A stretch of 15,378 bases of DNA from Pseudomonadota bacterium (GTDB taxonomy: Bacteria > Myxococcota_A > UBA796 > SXON01), in assembly GCA_005776735.1 (NCBI GenBank), contig SXOM01000268.1, positions 1 to 15,378 of the forward strand, given 5' to 3'. Positions 1 to 8,130 of the stretch are shown here, piece by piece; positions within the stretch are counted from its first letter, which is position 1, and every line of letters begins with the position of its first letter. Under the pieces are notes generated by a model. It searched no databases and had not been told where the DNA came from. It saw only the letters and a program-made list of their open reading frames with translations. A program made the translations under genes and the position numbers.

Positions 1-774
1 CCCGCCGATGAGCGTGCCGTCCGTCGCCCAGTGGGTGCTTTGCTGGCGGTCGCGCTGCTCGCGTGGCCGCGCAACGACGTCCCGTGGCGCGTGGTCGACG
101 ACGCCGGCGAGTGTGTGGGCGACTGCCGGTTCGACCCGGGCGACGTCCTCGCCGCCGACACGCCGACCTGGGCCGGGCTCGACTCGCTGGGGCGTGCCCA
201 GCTCGACCCGGGCGCCCGCCTCACGCGCGAGCCCGCTCCCGAGGGGCGCATCGTGGTCCGCCTGGACACCGGGCGCATGGACGTGGCCATCGACGCGGCG
301 CCGCGCGTGCTCACGCTGAAGACTCCGGCGGCCGACGTCGTGGACCTCGGGTGCGCGTACGTCGTCGAGGTGCGCTCCGACCAGAGCACGGCGGTGGTCG
401 TGCGGAGCGGCGTCGTCGCGCTCGAGACCGCGGCGCGGCAGGTGCGCGTTCCGGCCGGCGCGGGAGCGGTGGCGCGCCTCGGACCCGGACCGGGGACGCC
501 CGCGTGGCTCGACGCCGAGCCGGCGTTCGCGGCGGCGCTCGACGCCCGCGATCTCGGCGGCGCCCTCGGCCCCGTCCTCGCGGCGGCGCGTCCGAAGGAC
601 ACGTTGAGCCTCTGGAACCTGCTCGGCGCGGCCACGCCCGACGAGCGCGCCGAGCTCCACGCGCGCATCCTCGCGTTGCGACCCGACGCCACCCTCGCCG
701 ATCCGGCGGCGGTCCGGGCCGGCGACCCCGTCGCCCTCGAAGACCTGTGGATCGATCTGGCCAGTCGGTGGTGA
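1..774 (+). CDS. FecR-domain protein, 5' end cut off by window edge
   Basis: The reading frame is open from base 1 to a TGA at 772-774 (257 codons visible). The GTG at 31 is an internal Val of the membrane segment (ALLAVALLAW), so the true start is probably upstream. Seen: a short basic stretch, one transmembrane helix (about residues 11-22 of the visible part), then an extracytoplasmic region. Its core, LKTPAADVVDLGCAYVVEV followed by a Val-rich strand and RVPAGAGAV, matches the FecR fold, in which a beta-rich domain follows TPxAxVxxLGTxFxV. In known FecR proteins the cytoplasmic part binds an ECF sigma factor and the periplasmic part senses a signal. In Myxococcota many FecR-domain proteins have no known partner. 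The last ~100 residues (Ala-rich, helical) are not recognised. A sigma factor gene just upstream would be expected but is off the window. Confidence 0.7.
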   Translation, partial: PADERAVRRPVGALLAVALLAWPRNDVPWRVVDDAGECVGDCRFDPGDVLAADTPTWAGLDSLGRAQLDPGARLTREPAPEGRIVVRLDTGRMDVAIDAAPRVLTLKTPAADVVDLGCAYVVEVRSDQSTAVVVRSGVVALETAARQVRVPAGAGAVARLGPGPGTPAWLDAEPAFAAALDARDLGGALGPVLAAARPKDTLSLWNLLGAATPDERAELHARILALRPDATLADPAAVRAGDPVALEDLWIDLASRW

Positions 775-791
775 CCCAGGGCAAGGTTCGG

Positions 792-820
792 GCGGCGCCG
801 CGGCCGACGAAGGAGCGCCG

Positions 821-821
<1 letters not shown>
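792..821. terminator. candidate bidirectional terminator hairpin
   Basis: GCGGCGC (792-798) and GCGCCGC (815-821) form a perfect 7-bp GC stem with a 16-nt loop. It lies in the 46-bp gap between the convergent FecR-type gene and pruA and touches the pruA stop codon. There is no clear U-run on either side, so termination by this hairpin is only a possibility. Confidence 0.3.
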
Positions 822-2455
<1,634 letters not shown>

Positions 2456-2461
2456 CCGCGC

Positions 2462-2467
2462 AAGCTA
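2462..2467 (-). promoter_or_regulatory. -10 element of pruA (TAGCTT), leaderless type
   Basis: On the minus strand GGATAGCTT places TAGCTT at -12 to -7 of the pruA ATG, with the extended -10 G at -14. The predicted transcription start is the A of the start codon. No TTGACA-like -35 is visible. It lies back to back with the rnpB element, 12 bp apart. Confidence 0.55.
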
Positions 2468-2479
2468 TCCGGGCCGGGT

Positions 2480-2485
2480 TAGCCT
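2480..2485 (+). promoter_or_regulatory. -10 element of rnpB (TAGCCT)
   Basis: GGTTAGCCT at 2477-2485 puts TAGCCT exactly 12 to 7 nt before base 2492, which is independently the first base of the RNase P RNA P1 stem. The same GGnTAnnn form recurs upstream of other genes here. No -35 match is visible. Confidence 0.6.
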
Positions 2486-2491
2486 CGGCGC

Positions 2492-2932
2492 GGGACGGAG
2501 GCGTCGAGGGAACCGCCGGCGCGAAAGCGCGGGAGGAAAGTCGGAGCTCCACAGGGCACGAGGCCAGGTAACGCCTGGTCGGCGTGAGCCGGAGGAAAGT
2601 GCAACAGAGAGCAGAACGCCCGCACGCGCTTCGGCGTGGCGTCGAACTTGCCGGACCCATCCTTCGGGTCGTGGTCCGGCGAGGCAGAGGGTCGGCGACG
2701 GCCCGGTGAGATTGAAAGGGTGCGGCAAGAGCGCACCGGCGGTCCGGGCAATCGGATCGGCCAGGCAAACCCCCTCGGGAGCAACGCCAAATAGGGACCA
2801 GGACTGCCCGTCCGTAGGTCCGGGTTGGCGGCTCGAGCCGGCCGGTGACGGTCGGCCTAGAGGAATGGTTCCCACCCGCCCACCGGCAACGGGGGGTGGG
2901 CACAGAACTCCGCTTACCGGCGCCTCCGTCCC
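2492..2932 (+). ncRNA. rnpB: RNase P RNA, bacterial type A
   Basis: Catalytic RNA subunit of ribonuclease P, which removes tRNA 5' leaders. The ends are set by a perfect 12-bp P1 helix: GGGACGGAGGCG (2492-2503) with CGCCTCCGTCCC (2921-2932), giving about 441 nt. Hallmark conserved segments appear in order: GAGGAAAGTC (2533-2542, 5' strand of P4), ACAGGGCA (2551-2558), GGTAACGCC (2568-2576), GTGCAACAGAGAGCAGAAC near 2599-2617, GCGGCAAGAGCGCACC (2722-2737), AGGCAAACCCC (2763-2773), GCAACGCCAAATAGG (2781-2795), GCCTAGAGGAATGG (2855-2868) and ACAGAACTCCGCTTACCGG (2902-2920, 3' strand of P4). A GGT near 2823-2825 is the candidate L15 site that pairs with tRNA CCA. The long arm around 2650-2690 fits P12. 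All protein frames across this region are artefacts. Confidence 0.96.
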
Positions 2933-2948
2933 ACCCCCTCGGCGGCGG

Positions 2949-3197
2949 CTACTTCAGGTGGGCCACGCTCGCGGCCATCTCGTCGTCGAAGCTCGCGCGC
3001 AGCACGATGAGGCTCGGGTGCACCCGCGGCGGCGACTCGATGGTGAGCGCGGCAGACGGGCCTTCGAGCTTGCCGTCGACCTTGACCTTGTCGAACTCCA
3101 CGAGGGTGACGGCCTGGTAGATGGTGCGCGGCGCGGCGTCCTCGGTGAGGGTCGGGGTTTCCTGGGCGAAGGCGGACAGGGCGATGAACACGAGCAT
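2949..3197 (-). CDS. small secreted protein of unknown function (82 aa)
   Basis: The ATG at 3197 is preceded by GGAG (3206-3209) at 8-nt spacing. It begins a short signal peptide, MLVFIALSAFA followed by QETP. The mature part is about 70 aa with alternating charged and hydrophobic residues (VEFDKVKVDGKLEG, then LIVLRASFDDEMAASV) and no cysteines. The frame stays open far upstream (to beyond 3690), but that extension is made of low-complexity repeats, so I take 3197 as the start. It is convergent with rnpB. The pattern 'F..VKV.G.L' followed by 'LI.LR..F..EM..SV' reminds me of short periplasmic proteins common in myxobacterial genomes, but I cannot name a family. Confidence 0.65.
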   Translation of the reverse strand: MLVFIALSAFAQETPTLTEDAAPRTIYQAVTLVEFDKVKVDGKLEGPSAALTIESPPRVHPSLIVLRASFDDEMAASVAHLK

Positions 3198-3287
3198 GGG
3201 ATGATCTCCACGCCTACCCGACAACGCCGGGCCGGACGGGTTCCCCCGCGCGTCCCCACCCGACCGTGGGCCGGTGCATCCCCCCTT

Positions 3288-3447
3288 CGTGTCGCCTCCC
3301 CGCCGGTGCGGTTCACCGCCGTTGCCACGCTCACAGCCCCGCTCCGTGTCGCCTCCCCGCCGGTGCGGTTCACCGCCGTTGCCACGCTCACAGCCCCGCT
3401 CCGTGTCGCCTCCTCGCCGGTGCGGTTCGCTGCCGTCGCCACGCCCA
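3288..3447. repeat. tandem repeat, 57-bp unit, about 2.8 copies
   Basis: Copies begin at CGTGTCGCCTCC at 3288, 3345 and 3402, each 57 bp apart. The first two are almost identical; the third has several changes (for example TTCGCTGCC for TTCACCGCC) and breaks off near 3447. The unit is 19 codons long, so all frames stay open; on the minus strand it would read GGDTERGCERGNGGEPHRR. Related 23-24-bp segments (GGGCCGGTGCA core) flank the array. Confidence 0.85.
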
Positions 3448-3594
3448 CCAAAATACCGCTCGAAGTTGGACATCGCCTTGCCCACCGACCTTGGGCCGGT
3501 GCAGCCAGACCCTCGCGGTTCGGCGTCCTGCCGTTGTGCCAGACGCCTCCCCTCGTTGGCCGGTTCGGTGACGCGGCGGGTGACGGGTCGGGGG

Positions 3595-3654
3595 GAATTG
3601 GCCGAGCGCAGCGCAGGTTCGCTTGCGAACCTGCGGCGGAGCGAGCGCCAATTT
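3595..3654. repeat. long imperfect inverted repeat (hairpin, REP/MITE-like)
   Basis: The centre is a perfect palindrome, GCAGGTTCGC (3613-3622) with GCGAACCTGC (3625-3634). The arms continue outward imperfectly to GAATTGGC (3595-3602) and GCCAATTTC (3647-3655). The outer parts contain GAGCGCAGCG on the left and GGAGCGAGCGC on the right, a style seen in dispersed palindromic elements. It could also act as a terminator or RNA-processing signal; only one copy is present in the window. Confidence 0.6.
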
Positions 3655-3694
3655 CGCCCGGCCCGGCAGGACCCGGCGGTGACTTCGTATTGCA

Positions 3695-3714
3695 AAACGC
3701 CTCGCCGGGCGTTT
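3695..3714 (-). terminator. terminator-like hairpin with T-run (minus strand)
   Basis: AAACGCC (3695-3701) pairs with GGCGTTT (3708-3714), loop of 6 nt. Read on the minus strand, the stem ends in GCGTTTTGC, giving a short T-run. It lies 65 nt downstream of the channel gene stop, behind the hairpin at 3735-3759. Confidence 0.45.
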
Positions 3715-3734
3715 GGCCCTCATTCTTGCGCAGA

Positions 3735-3759
3735 CGGCGACCCGCGCCCCGGGTCGCCG
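3735..3759 (-). terminator. terminator hairpin after the LtrA-Kir gene
   Basis: CGGCGACCC (3735-3743) and GGGTCGCCG (3751-3759) make a perfect 9-bp stem with a 7-nt loop, 20 nt downstream of the stop codon at 3779. There is no strong T-run directly after it; it may work together with the hairpin at 3695-3714. Confidence 0.5.
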
Positions 3760-3778
3760 CGTCTTGCCCGGCCCACGA

Positions 3779-5839
3779 TCAGTCCGGCTCGGTGTCGTGG
3801 AAGCGGGTGAGGTCGAGGACCAGGCGCCCGTCGGGGAGCTGGCTCATCACGTCGACGTAGTGGTGGTCGTGGCGCACCATGTCCGGGGTGTAGATGTGCC
3901 GCGCGTGCGTGGTCTGGTTGTAGGTGCCGTCGTGGCCGAGCAAGGTGACCACCAGGCCGAGCCACGCGTCGGAGTCGTTGAGGTCGACCTGGTACAGCGG
4001 GCTCTTCTCGTCGATGACGTGCAACAAGGTCCACGACAGGGCGAACATCGGCTGCCGGTTGCGCTGGAGGTCGAGGTCCACCACGCGGCGCATGTGCCGG
4101 CCCTCGGTGCTGATCTCCTCGATGAGCGCGGCCACCGACACGCTCGCTTCGACCACCTCGTTGCCGCGGGCGTTGGCGACGCGGAGCTGGAGCGTACGCT
4201 TGCCGTTTCGGGGCGTGATGACCGCGTGGTTGGCGAACAACACCGCCGAGCGCGCCCGTGACGCCTTGGCGAGGATCGTCCCGGTCGCCAGCGCCGCGAA
4301 CAACATGCCCACGGCGGCTTCGGCGGTGACCACGAGGTTGGCCCACTCCGACCGGGGGTGCAGCACGCCGTACCCGATGGTGCCGAGGGTCTGGACGCTG
4401 AGGAAGAACGCGTCGAGGAAGCGGAGAGGCTCGGCCCCGCCGACCCCGTCGGGCTCCAGCATGAACAGCCCGGCGAAGAACAGGTTCAACACGAGGTAGG
4501 CGGCGACGAAGGTGAGGAGCAGCCGCGACCAGCCCCCCTCGAGGAAGAAGAAGTACAGGTCGCGCCGGAACTCGGACGGGGCCCCGAGCCGGACCGCCTC
4601 CCCGATGGAGCGGATCGCGCTGGCCGGGCGCGAACCATCGCGGCGCTCGGCCGCGAGCTGCGCGGTGGGGACGGCGTGGGCGAGGGTGTCCGCCGTGCGC
4701 GCGGGAGCGATGACGAGGTCGAGGACGACCTGCCCGACCGCGAGCGCCGCGACCACGCCGAGGAACGCGTCACCGGTCATGCCGCTGCCGACCTGGGCCA
4801 ACAACAGCAGCAGCCCGGCGCTCGCCAGGCGCGCCGCGATGCGCAGCGAGTCGCTGACCTGCACGTCGGGCCGCTCGGTGGCGGAGTCCAGGGCGGCGAT
4901 CGCGGTGAACACCCCGGCGAGGCTGCCCGCCAACAACCACCGCACCCCGTCGGGCGCCGGCACGCCGACCTCGAGGAGGATGGCCTTCTTGACGGCGACG
5001 CCGAGCGCGGTGACCCCGAGCGTGAGCGGAAGGTGCGAGAACAGCCACACAAACCAGCTCCCGCGCTCCTTGCGGAGCTCGGCGCCGGCGATGTCGTCGA
5101 AGTAGATCCACCACACCGAGCAGGTGATCCCGAGGTTGAAGAAGCCGCGGAGCTGCGCTTCGGCCCCGGCGTCGGCGTCGGTCAGGTAGGACAGCACCTT
5201 CACGAACGACTCGCCGAGCACGATGAGCGTGAGGAGCGCGTACCGCTCCGACAGGTGCTCCTGGTCGATCGGGTGCCGCTCCGCGAGCGAACGTGCGGCG
5301 GCGGAGACCGGCGCGAGCAGGATCACGGCGAGGCCCAGGCCCCACAGCAGGTACGCCCACGGGCTCGGGACCGCGGCGGAGACCAGGAAGATCACCGACG
5401 AAGCGGCGAAGACCCCACCCCAATACCGGCAGTAGTCGCGCGCCTCGGGCAGGTGTTTGTAGGCGCGCCAGTTGAGCCCCGCGACGAGTCCCTGGCTCAC
5501 CGCGAACGCGATGGCGAACCCCGCCGACTCTCCTGCCATCGAGGCACGCGACGCGATGGCCATGCCGCCGACCACGAACATCTTCGCCAGGACCAACACC
5601 CGGTGGGTCAGGTCGTCGACGGTGAAGCGGTTGGCGTAGAACGTGAACCCCGTCCAGGCGATCCACAGCGGCACGAAGTGCAGCGCAAAACTCGCGAAGC
5701 CGGCGGTGGCCAGCCCGTCGCCGAGCTGGATGATCGCCGCGACGAAGATGAGGTCGTAGAACAGCTCGAGCCAGGTGACCCGTTTGTGCCCGTGACCGGC
5801 GACGTGGAGCTTGGGGCGGTGGAACCAGCGGGACTGCAT
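3779..5839 (-). CDS. fusion of LtrA-family membrane domain and inward-rectifier K+ channel (KirBac type)
   Basis: 686 aa. Residues ~15-390 are a multi-pass LtrA (low temperature requirement A) domain: the signature RVTWLELFYDLIFVAAIIQLG region (20-40) and LSERYALLTLIVLGESF (196-212) are both present, with about ten hydrophobic segments. Residues ~425-686 are a complete KirBac-like channel: slide helix (RRDLYFFFLEGGW, 425-437), M1 (439-461), pore helix and selectivity filter TIGYG (487-491), M2 (499-525), then the cytoplasmic Kir immunoglobulin-like domain with NHAVITPRNGKRTL (537-550) and HARHIYTPDM (645-654). Kir channels are tetramers that pass K+; LtrA function is poorly known. The frame is continuous with no stop or start at the junction (~390-425), so this looks like a true fusion. 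It is the last gene of a run of minus-strand genes, starting 22 nt after the small membrane protein's stop. Start: ATG 5839, with a weak -10-like TACGTC at -14 to -9. Confidence 0.9.
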   Translation of the reverse strand: MQSRWFHRPKLHVAGHGHKRVTWLELFYDLIFVAAIIQLGDGLATAGFASFALHFVPLWIAWTGFTFYANRFTVDDLTHRVLVLAKMFVVGGMAIASRASMAGESAGFAIAFAVSQGLVAGLNWRAYKHLPEARDYCRYWGGVFAASSVIFLVSAAVPSPWAYLLWGLGLAVILLAPVSAAARSLAERHPIDQEHLSERYALLTLIVLGESFVKVLSYLTDADAGAEAQLRGFFNLGITCSVWWIYFDDIAGAELRKERGSWFVWLFSHLPLTLGVTALGVAVKKAILLEVGVPAPDGVRWLLAGSLAGVFTAIAALDSATERPDVQVSDSLRIAARLASAGLLLLLAQVGSGMTGDAFLGVVAALAVGQVVLDLVIAPARTADTLAHAVPTAQLAAERRDGSRPASAIRSIGEAVRLGAPSEFRRDLYFFFLEGGWSRLLLTFVAAYLVLNLFFAGLFMLEPDGVGGAEPLRFLDAFFLSVQTLGTIGYGVLHPRSEWANLVVTAEAAVGMLFAALATGTILAKASRARSAVLFANHAVITPRNGKRTLQLRVANARGNEVVEASVSVAALIEEISTEGRHMRRVVDLDLQRNRQPMFALSWTLLHVIDEKSPLYQVDLNDSDAWLGLVVTLLGHDGTYNQTTHARHIYTPDMVRHDHHYVDVMSQLPDGRLVLDLTRFHDTEPD

Positions 5840-5847
5840 CGGGGCCC

Positions 5848-5853
5848 GACGTA
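5848..5853 (-). promoter_or_regulatory. weak -10-like element (TACGTC) before the LtrA-Kir gene
   Basis: GGCTACGTC lies on the minus strand with TA at -14/-13 of the ATG. It fits the GGnTAnnn form seen elsewhere but is offset by two bases from the best cases and ends in C. It falls in the 22-bp gap after the 5862 gene, so the channel may also be read from upstream promoters. Confidence 0.25.
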
Positions 5854-5861
5854 GCCCGAAC

Positions 5862-6290
5862 TCAGGCGGTCGGGCGGCTCCGACCCCACCACCACGCCAA
5901 GAGCACGGCGGGCAACGCCACGAGGTCGGTCGGGTCGACCATGTGGCGGACCGCGCGCACCGCGGGCACCGCCTCGCCCTGCGCCGCCGCCCACCCCGCG
6001 AGGAACGGCCACTGCAGCGCGCCGAGCGCCCACGCCCAGGCCAGGCCGGCGCCGGCGGAGACCTTCACCGCCGCAAACACCGTGGCGGTCGCCACGCACG
6101 CGCCCGCGAGGACCCGTCGCGACACCGGCCCGCCGCCGACCTCCACGAGTCCCTGCAAAAACAGCGGGAAGAACGCGAGCCCCGCGAAGTCCGACACCTT
6201 GCCGGTGACCAGCCCCGGCCACGCGGCCTTGCCCCAGTGGTCGTTGGCGACCAGGAGCGCGACCGCGGTGATCGCGCCGGGGTGCACCAT
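5862..6290 (-). CDS. small multi-pass membrane protein, unknown function (142 aa)
   Basis: The predicted protein starts MVHPGAITAVALLVANDHWGK and has about four hydrophobic segments (about 5-15, 34-50, 58-80, 83-103, with a last one near 121-136). The N-terminal pattern VHPxAIxAxxLLxxNDHWxK followed by PGLVTGKVSDFAGLxFFPL is distinctive; I have an impression of a recurring membrane family with 'TGKLSDFAGL' in Myxococcota but cannot name it or a function. It has no cysteines. The ATG at 6290 lies 32 nt after the stop of the preceding gene, with only a weak purine stretch (GGTGGCGGA) before it, so it is probably co-transcribed from the 6877 promoter. It is followed after 22 nt by the LtrA-Kir channel gene, which makes a shared membrane role possible but unproven. 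Confidence 0.75.
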   Translation of the reverse strand: MVHPGAITAVALLVANDHWGKAAWPGLVTGKVSDFAGLAFFPLFLQGLVEVGGGPVSRRVLAGACVATATVFAAVKVSAGAGLAWAWALGALQWPFLAGWAAAQGEAVPAVRAVRHMVDPTDLVALPAVLLAWWWGRSRPTA

Positions 6291-6322
6291 TCCGCCACCC
6301 CGTTCGGGCTCGCCCGACGACG

Positions 6323-6877
6323 TCACCCGCTCGCCGGATTGAGCTGGACGTCGATCCACACTTCCTCCGGACCCACCTCGACGTCGCGCACCGTGAGCCA
6401 GAGCTCCCAGTACACCTCGACCGGCTCGCCGTCGGCGGTGACCTGGAACCCGAGCGGCGCAGTGCACGGCGTGCCGGCGACGCACGCGGCCAGCACGTCG
6501 GTCGCGCGGACCTCGACCACGCCCGCGTCGGAGTCGCCCTCGCCGAAGTTGCCGGAGGAGTCGTCCTCGGCCAGGACCGCGCCGTCGCCGTCCACGAGCG
6601 TGGCGTGGAGGGTGGACGTGGTGGCGCCGCGCATGTCCACCCGCAGGCGCAGGGCGCTGGTCGACGCGCCGCTCCCCGAGGCCGGGATGGTGAGCGCCGC
6701 GTTGACCTGGACCTCGAGCGGCGTGGACGCGCTCACGCTGCCCAGTGTGGGGCCGAGGTACGCTTCGCCCTGCCAACGCGGGGCCTGGAAGGTCTCGGGG
6801 CCGGCCGGGGGGCTGGCCACCGAAGCGAGACACGCCGCACCGAGCCACGCCCGCCTCACCCACGATCGCGTCGTCAT
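6323..6877 (-). CDS. secreted protein of unknown function (184 aa)
   Basis: The N-terminus MTTRSWVRRAWLGAACLASVAS is an ordinary signal peptide with three Arg, probably cleaved near residue 22. A Cys at 16 gives a poor lipobox, so lipidation is uncertain. The mature part is acidic, Thr/Ser/Gly-rich and beta-like, with a Cys pair (132, 138) that could form a disulfide. The stretch STLHATLVDGDGAVL followed by EVYWELWLTVRDVEV suggests an Ig-like or jelly-roll fold, but I recognise no family. The ATG at 6877 has TATCCT at exactly -12 to -7 and no Shine-Dalgarno, so the mRNA is probably leaderless. It starts 19 nt after the lipoprotein gene's stop. Confidence 0.7.
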   Translation of the reverse strand: MTTRSWVRRAWLGAACLASVASPPAGPETFQAPRWQGEAYLGPTLGSVSASTPLEVQVNAALTIPASGSGASTSALRLRVDMRGATTSTLHATLVDGDGAVLAEDDSSGNFGEGDSDAGVVEVRATDVLAACVAGTPCTAPLGFQVTADGEPVEVYWELWLTVRDVEVGPEEVWIDVQLNPASG

Positions 6878-6883
6878 GCGGCC

Positions 6884-6889
6884 AGGATA
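6884..6889 (-). promoter_or_regulatory. -10 element (TATCCT), leaderless type
   Basis: On the minus strand GGCTATCCT puts TATCCT at -12 to -7 of the ATG at 6877, with G at -14. It is squeezed into the 19-bp gap between two same-strand genes, so the 6877 gene probably has its own promoter. Confidence 0.55.
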
Positions 6890-6896
6890 GCCCGGT

Positions 6897-7670
6897 TCAC
6901 CCGCCGCCGGCCGCCAACCACTCGTCCTGGCGCACGAAGATCGCGTCGGTGCCGAGCGCGACGGTGCCGATCACCATGGAGTCGTCCACCTCCATGTCGG
7001 TGAACACCGTCTCCGACCACACCGACATCAAGCGCAGCGTGCCGCTCCCGTCGGGGCGGTCCAGCCACAGCTCGACCGACTCGCTCTGCTCGATGGCGGC
7101 GGTGCCGTCGGCGGACACGTTGCGGCCGGTGGTGTAGCTGCGGGCGAGCGTGGCCACGCGCCCGTCGCCGAGGACCACCGGGCGGAAGTCCTTGGGGAGC
7201 ACGTAGTCCACCGTGAACAGCAGGTTGGTCTTGGTGACGTCGTTGCTGGTCCGGAGCGCACACTCCGGCCAACAATCCTCGCCCTCCAGGAAGCTCCGGA
7301 CGTAGTGGTCCGGGCACTGTGGCTCGACCGGCGTCTGGTCGACCATCAGCGGCATGTCGAGGTGGTCGGACCGCGGGTGGGTGCTCAGCCGGGCGACCGC
7401 GTTGGCCAGCGCCAGGGACGGGTCACGGTCGGGGACCGTCACCCCCGCGAGGTCCTCCGCAGTGAGCGGGGTCGGGGTGAGCGAACGAGCGAGGACATCG
7501 GGGTTGGCCAGGTCGATCTTGGCGTCCACCTCGGCCTCGATGGCGAGGATCCACACCTCGGCATCGGCCTCTTCCGCGTCCAACAGGTGCGCGAACGCCA
7601 GGTGCACGGCCGCGTCGAAGTCGGTCTCCTCGGTCTCCACGGGGGTCGCGCAGGCCAGAAGCCACAGCAT
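6897..7670 (-). CDS. putative lipoprotein of unknown function (257 aa)
   Basis: MLWLLAC gives an LLAC lipobox with only six residues before the Cys and no positive charge, far shorter than a classical lipoprotein signal. No ATG, GTG or TTG exists in the ~30 bp upstream in this frame, so the start is probably right. The mature protein begins with an acidic linker (ATPVETEETD), then a helical part (~17-100), then a part with Cys pairs (CPDH, CWPEC around 118-137) and a beta-rich C-terminal half ending in Gly. No family recognised. TATCGT lies at -13 to -8 of the ATG and there is no Shine-Dalgarno. It sits 28 nt downstream of the small Cys-rich protein gene on the same strand. Confidence 0.72.
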   Translation of the reverse strand: MLWLLACATPVETEETDFDAAVHLAFAHLLDAEEADAEVWILAIEAEVDAKIDLANPDVLARSLTPTPLTAEDLAGVTVPDRDPSLALANAVARLSTHPRSDHLDMPLMVDQTPVEPQCPDHYVRSFLEGEDCWPECALRTSNDVTKTNLLFTVDYVLPKDFRPVVLGDGRVATLARSYTTGRNVSADGTAAIEQSESVELWLDRPDGSGTLRLMSVWSETVFTDMEVDDSMVIGTVALGTDAIFVRQDEWLAAGGG

Positions 7671-7677
7671 GCGCGTG

Positions 7678-7683
7678 ACGATA
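7678..7683 (-). promoter_or_regulatory. -10 element (TATCGT) with extended TGn
   Basis: On the minus strand TGGTATCGT is a good extended -10 (TGnTAnnnT). The hexamer ends 7 nt before the ATG at 7670, so the predicted transcript starts at or one base before the codon. Confidence 0.5.
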
Positions 7684-7698
7684 CCACGGAGGTGCCGA

Positions 7699-8067
7699 TC
7701 AGCGGTGCGCCTGCATCGGCGCGACGAACGCGGGCTCGACGACCACCAGCGCGCACGTGTCGGCGTCGCAGGTCCACTCCGCGCGGCGCCCGGTCCCCTC
7801 GCACTCGAGCTCCACGCGCACCAGCACCGGCGCGGTCAGAAGTGCCTGCCCGGCCGGTTCGCGCACCCGGGCCGCGACGACGTCCGGGGTCGGATCGGTG
7901 AGCCGCGCGACGGCATCGGCGCACTCGTCCCCCGTGCTGCAGGCGAGGCGGTCGGACCATTCGGGACCCTCCAGCGGCTCTTCGCCGGCGGCGATCCACG
8001 CGCTCGCGGGCTGGTTCGGGCAGAGCGGAGCGGACAGCAGGGGGAGCGGAAGGAGCAGGGCGACCAT
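7699..8067 (-). CDS. small Cys-rich secreted protein (122 aa)
   Basis: I chose the ATG at 8067 because GAGG (8073-8076) lies 5 nt before it and the protein then starts directly with a hydrophobic signal (MVALLLPLPLLSA, cut before PLCPNQ). An in-frame ATG at 8088 would add MFRCEVP but has neither a Shine-Dalgarno nor a -10 element at the leaderless position. The mature part has six cysteines (16, 43, 49, 89, 100, 105), which could form three disulfides in the periplasm. No known domain recognised. Upstream lies a pair of 14-bp direct repeats 20 bp apart that may be an operator. Confidence 0.65.
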   Translation of the reverse strand: MVALLLPLPLLSAPLCPNQPASAWIAAGEEPLEGPEWSDRLACSTGDECADAVARLTDPTPDVVAARVREPAGQALLTAPVLVRVELECEGTGRRAEWTCDADTCALVVVEPAFVAPMQAHR

Positions 8068-8072
8068 CGGAA

Positions 8073-8076
8073 CCTC
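8073..8076 (-). promoter_or_regulatory. ribosome binding site (GAGG) deciding the start at 8067
   Basis: GCGAGGTTCCG precedes the second ATG of the frame with 5-nt spacing after GAGG, favouring it over the ATG at 8088. Confidence 0.5.
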
Positions 8077-8130
8077 GCACCGGAACATGGCAAGGTCCGT
8101 GCCAGGAATTCGGGGGCGGGGCGCGCCTCC

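Larger units (their letters stand above)
3198..3778. other. 581-bp gene-free stretch rich in repeats and hairpins
   Basis: I see no convincing gene here. From left to right it holds the upstream region of the 82-aa gene (a weak -10-like TAGGCG at 3211-3216, minus strand), a pair of related 23-24-bp segments (3255-3278 and 3481-3503) flanking three 57-bp tandem repeats, a stretch at about 3511-3590 that looks like decayed repeat copies, a long inverted repeat (3595-3654), and two terminator-like hairpins (3695-3714, 3735-3759) downstream of the channel gene. Frames on both strands through it read as Arg/Gly- or Pro/Arg-rich low-complexity protein. One minus-strand ATG near 3473 (MSNFERYFGG) begins like a gene but runs straight into the repeats. 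Confidence 0.6.

Noticed and set aside
3288..3447. CRISPR array
   Set aside because: The 57-bp copies are directly adjacent with no variable spacers, and no cas gene is present.
2949..3695. 248-aa version of the small secreted protein starting at 3695
   Set aside because: The extra 166 residues are repeat-derived Arg/Gly-rich sequence, while the inner ATG at 3197 has a Shine-Dalgarno and begins a signal peptide.
4358..5854. 498-aa plus-strand frame
   Set aside because: Antisense shadow of the LtrA-Kir gene, which has clear domains throughout.
8067..8088. Start of the Cys-rich protein at ATG 8088
   Set aside because: No Shine-Dalgarno or leaderless -10 element; the inner ATG has GAGG at 5 nt. 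Not fully excluded.
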